Below are positions 46,200-58,313 of a DNA stretch of 64,000 nt, piece by piece (position 1 is the stretch's first letter; the number at the start of each line of letters is the position of its first letter). The notes under the pieces were generated by a model, which worked only from the letters and a program-made list of their open reading frames with translations, made no database searches and had not been told where the DNA came from. Made by a program: the position numbers and the translations under genes. The stretch comes from Monosporascus cannonballus (Eukaryota > Ascomycota > Sordariomycetes > Xylariales): contig QJNS01000123.1 of NCBI GenBank assembly GCA_004154925.1, forward strand, positions 124,001 to 188,000, given 5' to 3'.

Positions 46200-49100
46200 C
46201 CAGGTTTATCGTATTCGTCAAGTAATTAAGTGGTTCCTACGTATTTTCTTCATATAAGTATCCTTCCTATTTAATTAGGTACTGGATTTTATTTTTAACC
46301 ATTCGGAAATCCAGTATTCGTTCGATTTCGTATTCGTCAAAATCTTTTTCGAATTCCAGATTTATTTCTAACGGGGCGTTTTTGGGTGCTGGTTTAAGTA
46401 AAAAAATATGGAAAACAGGGTATATTCTTATATTTTTGGGTAACGACAGTCGATAATTGGTTTTGGAAACGACTTTTTTAACTTTGAACGGGCCAAGTTT
46501 TTTAAAGTTAAATTTATCGTTAAGTTTTTTTGTTTTAATTTAAAAGATGTTTAAGGTTGCGTTTTGCCTCCGGCGTAGCAAGTAAACCTTATTTCCTTTC
46601 GTTAGAATTAATCCCTTAATTTTTTTTTGTTATAATACTGGGTTATTCGTTATTAAAAAAACCGTAATTTATTTTGGAAACGGGTCTGGATTATTTTAAT
46701 TTTTATTATTAATATTTTTACTTTTGGGGTAACTGTAATAATCTTGGGTACCTTATTAAATAATTGTTTAAATCGTTTTGTTTTTGCATCCCGTTCGTAC
46801 ATAACTGTATAAAGAAATATGCCCATATTTTCGTTAACAGATATATTGTAAGCGATCTAAGCTAATGGTAAAAGTTTTACCCAGTTATTTTATTGGTAAT
46901 TGACGTAATTTCGAAGGTATTATTCTAGGGTTTAGTTTAATTTTTCGGTTTGGTTATCCATCTGGGGATAATAAACTGTTAAAAACTTAAGTTTAATACT
47001 AATTTATTTAAAAAAACTGGTACCGAATTTTGAAATAAAAAGCGTATCTTTGTCGGAAATAATTTTTTCTGGTATTTTATACTTATCGAGGTAATATCTA
47101 ATAAAAGTATAGGCCAATTATTCTGCCGTCGTATTTCCTTTGAAAAGTAAGAAATACCCATATTTAGTAAGTTTGTTAACGATTACCTACATTCCGTCGT
47201 ATTCGATTCCAATAATTAGGTTTTTGGATAGAGGTAAGTTAATAATAAAGTTCCAAGTTATGGTATTCCATGCCTTATTTAGAATATTAATGGGTTGTAA
47301 TAGTCTATAGGGCTTATGGCATGCTACCTTAGCCTTATTACAAACGTTATAATCCTTAATTATTTTCTTAATTATTCGGCGTAATTCCGGAAAATCATAT
47401 TTTTCTTATAATCGTCTGGTAATTTTAAAAATTCCTTAATATCCGTATAATGGATCTTTATAAAATTCCTTTATAAATTATTTTTGTTAATCTTTGGGAA
47501 CATAGATTTTGCCACGGTATAATAATTAATTTTCTGGTTATTTTTTTAGCTGCTAAACTTTTTTCTGTTCTTTTATATCGTAAGAATTCCGGAACCGTAT
47601 CAAAAATTCAATAATTGGTTTTTTTATTATTTTACATAGCTGTATAATTCCGTTTTGGTTATATTATAATATCTATATGCTTTTTTTGGATACTTTGGAA
47701 TCGTAATTTCCTTTGCGACTAAGAATATCCGCCTGGATATTTTTTTTACCCTTAATATAATAAATTTTAAAATTAAATCTGGATAGAAAAATTATTTATT
47801 TTTTATGTCGTTTGTTTAGTTCTTAGGTTTTTATAAATCAAATAAGGTTTTTATGGTTAAAGTAAATATTAAAAAGTTTTTTCGTTTTATTAAGGAAAAG
47901 TTCCCATTTTTTAAAAGCGTTAATAATTGCTAATAATTCTTTATCGTAAATCTGGTATCTGAATTTTACATCTCGAAAAGCTTTGGAGTAATATGCTACT
48001 GGGTACCATTTGCTATTATTTTCTTACTATTCCAAAATTGCGCCTAGGGCATATTCCGAGGTATTTGTCCTTAGGCGTTTCTTTTTGTCTAGATTTGGCA
48101 TTTTTACAATAAATCTATTGGTAATCGCCTTTTTCAATTTCCGGAATGCTTTTTTTACTTTTTCGGGAAACTTAAATTCCTTTCTAACGTACTCCTTGGT
48201 AATAAGTTTCGTTAATGGTCTAATTATATCTCCATATTTCTTAATTAGGCTACATACATAACCCGTAAATCCTAAAATTTGTCGGATATCTATAACGGTC
48301 GTTTTATTAGGGATAGGCCAATCCTTAATTACTTCCAATTTAAAACGTTAAATCTGAATTTAACCGGGAATAAGAATAAATCCCAGAAAATCTAATTTCT
48401 GGGTATGCTATACGTTTTTAGCTAGGTTAACTTAAATGTTAGCTTCGTCCAAAGTTTTAAGTACCTAAGTAATATGCTTTTTATGTTCCTTTAAAGTCTT
48501 AAAATAAATAAGGATATCGTCGAGGTAAACGAATACGAATTTATTTAGAAATTGTCGTAAAGTAATTATAACCAAACTTTGGAAACTGGCGGAAGCGTTA
48601 ATAAATCCTATGGGCATTACTTTGTATTTATAAAGTCCATATATCGTTCTAAATGCCGTTTTCCATTTTTCTCCCTTTGCTATTTTAATACGGTAATAAC
48701 CGTCTTATAAATTAAACGCCGTAAACCACTTAGCTTTGCTGGTATTTTCCTTTAAGATATTTATAAAGGTTAAGGGATATTTATTTTTAATTATAATATT
48801 ATTTAATTATTTGTAATTAATTATTTTTCGGTAAATAAAATCTTTATTTTTATCGATTTTTTGCTTATTATCCTTAATCTTGGGAACTATAAAAATAAGA
48901 TATCCGGCGGGAGAATTAGAAAATTAAATATATCCTTTTTTCAAATCAAATTGTATGCTTTTTCATAAAACCTTTAACTTTTCTGGGTTTATATAATAAA
49001 TTTTATAAAGCTTAGAATAATATTTTTCCTTAATAAATATCTTATGGTCCTATTAATTATATGGCGGTAATTCGTAATTTTCTTTATTTTTAAATAATTT

Positions 49101-51880
49101 CTTAAATTTTTGATACTCCGGCGGTACTGTAAAAATATAATTAGGAATCCGTACTTCCTTAATAACATAGCAAATTTTTCGATTATCCTTTTTTAATATC
49201 TTATTTTACGAAAATATCCGTTTTTTCTAATTAATCCGTAAGTTGCTAAAATAAAGCCATAGCATTCCTAGGATAATATTGTATCCGAAGATGTTGGCGA
49301 TATCCAGCAAAACGCGTTTTTAATATTTTTAAATTTGCACTAAAAGTTTTTTAATCTCTCGTAAAATTCGTCCATTCTTATAAGTAAATAAGCTATTATT
49401 TACCGTTCGTAATTTGTAGGACTTTAACTTATATCTCCAGGGAATCTGATGTTTTTCCGTTATTACGGGGGAAATAAAATTACCTTTTGTTCCGGAATTA
49501 ATTATTATTTTGAATATTTTGTTTTTATATTAAAAAAAAATTTTAATTTAACTGCGCATTCCTTTTATCGCTTTATATAAGGTTTTGTAAACTAAGGCTT
49601 TTTGCTACCTTAATTTCGAAAGCCTTTATAATTTTTTAATTTTTAATACTTTCCGGCTTAAGCAAATTTTTATTTACGAACCTTTTTAATAACATATTTA
49701 ATACATTAATCGTTCTTATACCGGAACCATATTTTCTTACCATATTTATATTAAGGTCTTTTTTCTTATTTCGTCCGTTATTTTTACGTTTTCCGGGTTA
49801 TAAAATTAAAAAAATAAATTTCCGAAAAAGATATTCCCATATTTAAAAGCTTATGTTAAATATAAAATATCGGAAAGTAACATAAGCATCCTTATAATAT
49901 AGCCTTTTGACTCCGTTTTAACTTAAAGTATAAGTAATAAAACCTAAGGTATTCTGGTTATCGGGAAATTTTAATATATCGGCATTTATTATCTAGTTCG
50001 GTAAAAGTTTTATTATTCTATCTAGGCTAAAAATTATTGTTTTTTTTAACTTTGAAATAAACGAAATAATCGTTTTGGTAACAAATAATAAAATGTAATA
50101 AATCGTAAGGATTTATTAATAATATTTTCTGGTAAATAGTGCATTTTGGGAACTTATAAAGTTCCGGGGATAATTATCTATAGTTATTGGCGTCTGGTCG
50201 AAATTAATCGTCCTTTATATACATCTCATACTTCTGGGAATTAAGGTAATATTAATATCCTAATTCCATGGTTATCCTAGAAACTATCTGTCCGGGATAA
50301 TATTTGCAAACTTTAACCCTAAAATCCTGGCAAACGGGATAATTTTCGTATTTTAAGATATCGTTCTAGATCTGAATAATCGTGGCAATAATGAATTCTG
50401 GCTGGAAAAAAATCGAGCTAATTTTTTTCTTTTCCTTTTTTGCCTTACTGTCGGTTTCTTATTTAACTGTTTTGGCTTTTTTCTGGGGTTAAGGAATCCT
50501 TTTTTTCTTGGAATTCTTTTTTGCAAGGAAGTGATATTCACTTTTAAAATGCCCCTTTTTGCCATAATTAAAATATTCCATTTTAAACTTGTTTTTTTTG
50601 GGCTCCTTCGAAGCAAAACTTGCTTCCTTCTGAGATTTACCCTTATCCTTTTTATTCTGGCTTTTGGAACTCTTATCGTTACCTCGTTTGCCGGTTCTTT
50701 TTTTTTTAAAATACCGATTAAAAATGCGTCGGTCGGCAATAATAACCTTATCGGTATATTTTGCAAAAAATTTAACTTTTAATTCCTTATATATTTCATC
50801 TTTAATTAAAGGTTTCAAGCTATTATAATAAAGGTAAAATAATGCGCTTTTTGGCAGGTTTAAAATAGCGGCTAAACGGTTAAATTTAATTGTATATTCG
50901 GCGGTTAACTTAGTTTGGTAAAAAAGATGCAATTGCTTAATAACGTTTTATTCCTTATCAGGATTTCCAAATAAGGCGTATATTTTTTTTTTAAAGTTTT
51001 TATACTCGCTAAAAACGTAATTAATAAAATCTAAAGATTTTTTTGGATATTTTTCAAAATAATTTGTCAAAATGGGTTCGAATTACTAACGAATTTGTCC
51101 AGTTAGTAATTAAAAGATAGCTATTACTTTTTAATAATCCTCCGTCAGAGAATTCTTATAGAATTTAAGGTGAAATCTGGCCTGAACCAAAAATCCGTTT
51201 GGGTCCTCGGATTTATCATAGGGCTTTAGGGGCGTTGGCTTATAGCCCTTAACGTCTGGCATTCCATGGTAACTGGGAGGCGGAACTGTTCCTTTCCGTA
51301 ATTGATTTGTACCGAATAATGGTAAAGCCGAAACTTTTTCTCGCGTTCGTCTTATATCCAGCGAAGGTAGTTGGTAACCAGTCCCTTAACTTTGCCCTCG
51401 GGCGGAACCGAATCGAAAAAAAGCCGGTTTTTTTCCTTTGGCGAATCGAGCATTCTCCTTCTTCAAATTTATAACCTCCCGGGCCAGAAGGTCGAATCTT
51501 TCTTCCGTAATAAGTTCTTTCTCTTTTCCCTTCTGGCCTCCAACTGGATATTTTTCTTCTTTTGCTACCTTTTCTTCCGATTCCTCTCCCTAGATTTTAA
51601 TAATATCCTTTAAAGCCGGAGTAAGTTATTACTGGGGCTGGGAAAAAGGTTTTCCTTAGGATCGAGTAATAAAAAAAGCCATATTGTTAATTAGTTGGAA
51701 AATTTCTTTAATAAGGGGTAAATCGTTAAGTTTTGTTAATAACACCTTATTGGCCAATAACGGGGATCGTATATATTATTTGTTTTCCGAACGTTATTTT
51801 ATGTTATCGTTTGCATTAAGTTCAAAAAGGTTTATGCCTTAACTGGGCAATAAATTATTCGTCGGCTATTAATTAAGGAA
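46100..51880 (-). pseudogene. Element G gag-pol with chromodomain, RIP-inactivated
   Basis: Gag is open over 50489-50932, with the zinc knuckle reading YFNYGKKGHFKSEYH (about 50536-50580): all three Cys of the CCHC motif are now Tyr while His remains. RT motif FVYLDDILI is at about 48518-48550. The RT-RNase H connection, with ILGFTGY and SEYALGAILE, is at 48027-48338. The integrase start NFIINLPLSKN lies near 47200. The chromodomain (IQYLIK-EGY, ENT-EPLNYLTNT) is at about 46210-46320. These are the standard domains in the order gag-PR-RT-RH-IN-chromodomain. Confidence 0.85.
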
Positions 51881-51889
51881 TTATCAAAA

Positions 51890-52310
51890 TGTAACGAACC
51901 TGTTATACGTCCACCTGGAGGTATAAGTAATATCTGAAAAGGGTTTTGATTTGCAGGTAACAATAGGACGAAAAATAATTTAATGATTTATTCGTTAAAG
52001 AAATTTAAAGACTTTTCCCTCAATTAAAGAACGGTACAATTGCCTCTGGATTAAAAGCTTAAATTAATAGCTAAAAAACGAAATTAAGTAGGTAATTATT
52101 TACATAGAAAACCTGAAGTCTTATACTCCCTTCCATTTTACAGGTATGATACTGATCTCTTGGATCTGTTAAATCACCTAAATCACTGTGATCTATATGA
52201 TCTAATAAATCAGTTAGATCACTCTAAGTCACGTAACTTAGAGTGTGGAGCTTTTCCACTTTCTGCAGCCCTGGGGCCTCCAGAACGGGTCTGCTCAGGG
52301 ATCCGTAACA
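51890..52310 (-). repeat. 5' LTR of element G
   Basis: 421 bp. It contains the inverted repeat CACTCTAAGT (52220-52229), loop CACGTA, ACTTAGAGTG (52236-52245), preceded by several GATCT/AGATC motifs. It is less mutated than the 3' copy. Confidence 0.92.
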
Positions 52311-52315
52311 GTAAT

Positions 52316-55300
52316 TAATATAATATCATAAATAGGGTTTTAAGATTTAATTTATTCTTTACGTTTATTTATCCGTTTATGGTTTAAATGTGTTAAACAA
52401 TTTATGATTTAAGCCGATCTATATTATTAAACCTTATTAAAATTTAGATACGAATATTGATCTTTTATTTAAAATAATTTTTATTAATAATCCGTATATG
52501 TTAAAAATGTGTTTAAAAATATATATGCTATTTGCTTAGCGTTTATATCCTTATAATATGATAGAAAATAGGAAAATTTCGTAAATCGGTCGACGATTAC
52601 GAAAATACTATCATAATATATTCTTATAATTAAAATTTTTAATATAGGAAATTTAATAATAAAATCGAATATAATTAAGTATTATAATTACTTTGTAATT
52701 AGTAATAATTGTAATTTTTCGTATAGTTTAAATCGTCGAATTTTTATTTTAACGCAAATATCGTATTATCGTATAATTATCTATATCGTTAATTTTATTT
52801 TAAGAAAAAAAAATATACGTTAAAACGGTTTTAAAGTTTTATGGATCCTTAAATATTCGTATAACTGATATTTATATATATTTCGTATTAAATCCTTCTG
52901 GTATTTTTCTGAAATTTATATCTTATCCGTTTTTTGGTTTATTAAAAAAATTATCGTTATATTACTAAATCTTCTAGTACGTATCGTAAGGTACTGCCCA
53001 AATTATTGTAATTTATCGCGGGCGTAAATATTTTTTATAGTAATATCGAAAATTATATGGCTAATTTTAATTAATTTCTTTTCGAAATTTGATTGTTTGT
53101 TTAGACTATTTATTTTGCTATTTTTTAAATCTTTTCTATAAATAATAATGAAATCGAAATTCGCTAATTTTTCTATATATTTTAATTATCGTCCTATAAG
53201 TTCCTTAGTCGTAATAAATCGGATAAAGTTTTGATAATTCGTATAAACCTTAATCTAGTACAAATTTTCTTTTAATAACTACCTAAATTTTCGAACTGCT
53301 ATAATAATAGCTATAAAGTCCTTATTTGAAATACCGTAATTAAGCTCGGTTCTTTTTAACTTATACGAAAAAAATATAATAAGATATAATCTATCTTAAT
53401 TATCTTATTATCCGATTATTACGCCCAACGCATAATCCGAAGTATCGGTTTTTAATTTAACGGGGCGTTTTAAATCGTATATAATTAATATTAGTTTTCT
53501 GGTAATTGCATTCTTAATATCTTAAAATGCTTTTCCCGTATCTGGCGTTTATTTAAACATTTTCGTTTCGTAAAATTCGTTAAAAGTATAATTATTCTGT
53601 TAAAGTTTTGAATAAATTTCCTGTAGTAATTAATAAATCTAAAAAATATCTGTACTTTATTAATTATTATTAACGTTTATTATTTTATAATTGCAACGAT
53701 TTTCTTAGGGTTTATCCTAATATATCTTAAGATAATAATATATTTTAAATATCTTAATTATTATTTATAAAATTAAATTTTTTTTGTATTAATAAGTAAT
53801 TTTATGTCCTGTAAAGCTTGGAAAACTTTATGAACGTATCCTGCGTATATTTCTTCTGTTTCGGAAAAAATAAAAATGTCGTCGAAATAGCAAATGACGA
53901 AAATATCGAGATATTCTCGTAGTATACAATTTACTATTCGTTAAAAAGTTGCTAATACGTTCGTAAATCCTATTAACGTAATCAAATACTTAAATAATCC
54001 GTATTTCGTTTTAAAAGCTGTTTTTTATTTATATCTTTTTTTAATCCTAATAAAGTTATATTTATTTCTGAAATCGAATGTTATAAATTATTTGATTCCG
54101 TAAAATCGGTTTTTTATTTTCGTAATTAAAAGTAACGGTATTTAATCCTTAATAATAATATTATTTAATTATCGATAATTAATTATAAATTGCAATGTTT
54201 CGTTTTTTTCGACATAAAAAACGTAAGATATCTTATTAATAATTTCGAAAGTCAAATTTATCCTTTTTATAACTGATTTTCGAGGTATTTTTTAAAAATA
54301 CGTAATTCGTTTCCGCTAAGATTATAAATAAGGTAAAACTTTGTCGAAAATCCTTAAAAACTATTTCATAATTTTATTTGTTATATTCTAATAATTTTAC
54401 ATCGAATTTGTTTCTAAAAAACTGTTCGTATTTATAATATTATAATAATATTTTAATTGGATTTTTTAATTTTTAAGGCTATTGTTCTTATTATTTTAAA
54501 TGTTATTTAATTGTTTTAATTTCGCTTTAATTATAACAACGATACGTCGTATTTTTCTTTAATACCCGTTTTTTTATCTTTATAAATAATAAGGTTTTTA
54601 TCGTATTCTTATGCTTGCATTCGTCGCTATTATCAATCGAATATTAAGATTTTAATATTTTTTTATTTATTAATAGAAAATAAAACGAAATTTACCTGGC
54701 CAGTTTTACCGTTAATCAAAACTCCGTATTAACGTATCCATAATAATTTTAAGATTATATCGTAATTCTCAAACAAAACGATATCGAAATTAACTATTTA
54801 ATATCATCCTTAAATAAAATTTTCGAAATAATTAATTTTACATATAATTTTTCCGTTATCGTAAGCAAATTTCTAATTTTCGGTATTTATCGCTATATAA
54901 AGTTTTAACTTATATTTTCATAGCAATTTAAACTTATTAACTATATTCGATACAATGTAATTCCCGCCTAAAATTCCGCAGTTCATTATTGCAATATACC
55001 AGTACGTTCTTATTTGTATATTTAAAATAATAAGGTCGTTAACGTTTTCTATTATTACGTTTAAAGCTTTTCGTAAAAAATCCTTTTAATTCTTTTAAAT
55101 TTCGTTATTTTGCGGCTTTTTTATAAGTAATTTTCTTTTTTTAATTCCTATTTGAATTTATCGAACTTTTTTATATTTTTTCGTTTAACGCGTTAAGCTG
55201 CTATATTTATCGTTATTGTCGATATACTATTTCTTTAAATTATATTAATTATTTTTAATTATTTTTATAATTTTCTCCTTATTAAATAACCTGTTTTCTT

Positions 55301-57080
55301 ATATTTACAATTTTATCTCATTATGCGTTATTTTAATTATTATTTTAAAATCTCTTATAAACTGACGTATTTTTTCTTTAATAACCTTTTTTTGTAAAGG
55401 TTTATAATAAATATTAATTAAAAATAAAAATCCGTAATAACCTTTTAATAATATTTTTTTATTATACGTTAAATTCATTCCTTTGCTATTTAATAATTAT
55501 ATTACTAATAATAACAAAAGGGGTTTTTTTGCAGGCATTATTTTTTTGAGTTAATTTTCTGTTTCGGCCAATTGTTAAACATCTTTTAGGGCTATAATTT
55601 AAAGTTATCGATATTATTACTTAATATTCTTATTATTTCCGGTTCGGTTTAGAAAATTAAATCCTACGTAATATATGCGGGTAATTCGTACGTAAATATA
55701 CTTTTTCTATTTTTCGTAATTAGGATATTCTCGTCGTCGACAATGTATGGCGTATATTCTGCCGTATCGATTAAGGGTTCCGAGACAGATTTTTTTCGTC
55801 CAATTTTGGTATTCGCGTAATTATCCTTATAATATTTCTTATTATGCTCGCGATACTTATTAAGCTAGTTTCCTGGCTTTTCGCATTTTTTGTTAAATTT
55901 CTTATCGTAATGGTCCTTATTGGACCTTTTGTCATAGGGGGCCTGGTTTATATTTAAGCTAAATCATATTAATAGATTTACTTTCGTCCCTTTAATTTTT
56001 TGGATTATTTCTTAGGTATAAATTTTTAATTATCTTAACGAAATTTTTTAAATACTTTATATCATAATATCTTATACCTTATTTTATTACAATTATAACA
56101 TTTAGTTTAGTTTTAATCCTTTTTATACGTAACCTTTAATTCTATAAGTCCTGGTTTTATATCGTAAAAAGTATTATTACGTCGAAAAGCGCTAATTTTA
56201 GCCATATATCGGGATTTGTTATTATTTTTTCCTTTAGTACCTTTGATACGCTATATATATTATTATTCGTTAATCTTAATTATTATACTAATATAATCCG
56301 ACAAATAATTAAGCCGATCGAATTTAAAAAGGTTTTTTTTGCATTTTTTTAAGCCGTCGAAAAACTTAACTATTAATACTTTTTATTTCCAGTTTAACTT
56401 AACGGTTAATTAAACCAATATATTACCGTAATTAGATATTAATTCTTCTTATTACAACTATTCAATTTGCATTTCGGCTTTTATTTTTTCATTCAGTATT
56501 CCGAAAACATTCGTTAATATTTGTTCGAATTATTCGTAATCGCTGTAAATTCGCATTACCTTTACGTTTCGTTTTTCGATTAGCAAAGTAATATTTTTAT
56601 AGCAAGTTCGAACTAAGTAACCGCGTTTTCGGTAAGTTATCCGATTACGAATTTAACTTGTATAATAAGCGTAATAAATCGAATAAGAAAATACCCAAAG
56701 TATATTCGACATTAAGTTAAAAATAATTATAACTTAATCGAGGTTTCGTCGAAAAATTCTGGCTTAGAAAACTTAATAACCTTTTTTAATTTCTTGGTAA
56801 AATTTAACTAAATAACTTGGCTTATTCGAAAAGGCTTTCCGATTTCGAAAGCCTTTCTTTTTTTCTTAAGTTGTTTATAGGTTGCTTAAAGGGATATTAT
56901 AAGGTCATTATTATTTCTTTTAAGCTAAAGAATGCGTTCGTTTATAATATCCAAATATCGAATAAATTTTTCGCGAAAAAAACGAAATTTTTTCTTTTCC
57001 TTCTCGAATTCCATTTTAATGTTCGAGTAGTTAAGGATTTAGTAAATGGGCTGTTCGAGCTGTTTGCTAGTAAATATAAT
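52316..57080 (-). pseudogene. Element L gag-pol, main part
   Basis: On the minus strand: gag near 55650-57080; the knuckle region around 56080-56110, decayed; the protease near 54940-55020; RT with FVICYFDDI at about 53873-53900 (Leu to Phe in YLDD); RNase H about 53100-53480; integrase about 52330-52700. The expected gag start codon near 57072 reads ATA in place of ATG, the same loss as in E. Non-functional. Confidence 0.75.
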
Positions 57081-57134
57081 GTTAATCGATATTGCTTAGA
57101 ATTTGACGGTATTACTAAATAAAAGCTTATAACG

Positions 57135-57512
57135 TATAACAAATTAAAAAAATTTAACCAACTATTAAATCTTAATCGTACGGATTTATGTTAGCAGAAA
57201 TGCCGTAAGAATTTAAGTAATGAATATAATAACGTATTACGTTTCGTAATATTAAAGTTATCTTAAGTAACGAATTGTTATTATAAATTAAAATTATTTA
57301 TATTATGGAAATAATAAACGTATATATCCTTTTTTTCTTTTGGCTTAATTATTTCTGATGACGCAGCCGGTAGTAATTATATTTACTTGAAATCATCTTT
57401 GATTACCGATAATCACTGGCTTGGTAGTGATTACCGTTACGTAACCCGAGGGGTGGCCTATATGATCCCTGTTTAACCGTTTCTTAAGGCCGGAGCTTGT
57501 TGAGTCGTAACA
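57135..57512 (-). repeat. 5' LTR of element L
   Basis: 378 bp. The right part is almost unmutated (GGCCGGAGCTTGTTGAGTCGTAACA). TTACGTAA lies at 57437-57444. TSD TTTTT follows. Confidence 0.87.
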
Positions 57513-58311
57513 TTTTTCTACTGTTTTATAAAATATTATAAATAATACCATAATAATATTTATAATAAACTTTTAAAATATTTTTTTATAAATTAAATAT
57601 TGGAATGAAAGTCTATTTTTAAATTATTTCTAAATTATTAACTTTATATATTTTGAATTAATATAATAACTGTATTTTTTAGACGAAAAAATTGACGAAA
57701 ATAATTTTAATAATATAAATTTAATATCTATAAAAGTAGTTTTATTACTATTAAAAGAAACATTAATATATATAATAATATTGCAGTAATTTAAAATATT
57801 TTATACTATAAAACATTATATTATTAAATATTAAACCTTTTATTATTTTATAATTATAATTACAGATATTTTTAAAAAGGTTATATGCTTTTATATATAT
57901 AAACCGATAATAAGTTTTTAAAAAATTAATGTAAAAATGTTTAATACGTTAAATAATAATTATACGTTTAATTATATAATTCTATAATATTTTTAAATAC
58001 AATTTAAAATAATATCGAAATTTTAAACTAATTAATTTAAATTAAATATAAATATAATTATATATAGTAATTTAAAAAATTTATATTTTAAATTACGCTA
58101 AATTTTACGTCTTAAATAACTTTTTTTTAAAAATATATTGTTTTTATTATAAAGTATGGTAACTCGAAAATTAAAGTTTAATACTCGTTATAAACGAAAA
58201 TTAGGTTATACGCAGCTAAAAGCCGTAAATAGATGTAACTTATTGCAAAGCTAGGCTTTGTATGTCTAGAAGCTTTGATTAGCTTTTAACGAATTTCGAG
58301 GGTTAATACGG
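57513..58311. repeat. Right part of TIR element K
   Basis: AT-rich non-coding DNA homologous in inverse to the left part of J (33047-33300). It ends in the TIR at about 58240-58311, where AGCTTTGATTAGCTTTTAACGAATTTCGAGGG is visible in pieces. No gene. Confidence 0.62.
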
Positions 58312-58313
58312 TA

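Larger units (their letters stand above)
45048..52310 (-). mobile_element. Element G: Ty3/Gypsy retrotransposon, best-preserved copy of the second family
   Basis: A 7,263-bp element with two 421-bp LTRs (45048-45468 and 51890-52310) and perfect TSD GTAAT (45043-45047 and 52311-52315). A purine tract (minus-strand view of 45469-45486) abuts the left LTR, so gag-pol reads leftward. It is related to F through the first half of the LTR and the coding region. It lies inside L. Confidence 0.93.
35936..57512 (-). mobile_element. Element L: Ty3/Gypsy retrotransposon on the minus strand, split by M and G
   Basis: LTRs 35936-36301 and 57135-57512, with TSD TTTTT (35931-35935 and 57513-57517). Removing M and G with their TSDs leaves about 6.9 kb, matching D, E and C. 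Gag-pol reads leftward from 57134. It lies inside TIR element K. Confidence 0.87.
35779..58311. mobile_element. Element K: second TA-flanked TIR element, split by element L
   Basis: The left end (35779-, TCGTATTAACGCCCGAAAT) matches the right end of J in inverse. The right end (minus strand from 58311, CCGTATTAACCCTCGAAAT) matches the left end of J for about 100 bases, including AAAGCTAATCAAAGC and CCTAGCTTTGCAATAAGTTA. TA flanks both ends (35777-35778 and 58312-58313). Without L, about 950 bp remain (35779-35935 and 57513-58311), shorter than J, so an internal deletion is likely. No coding sequence recognised. Confidence 0.66.
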
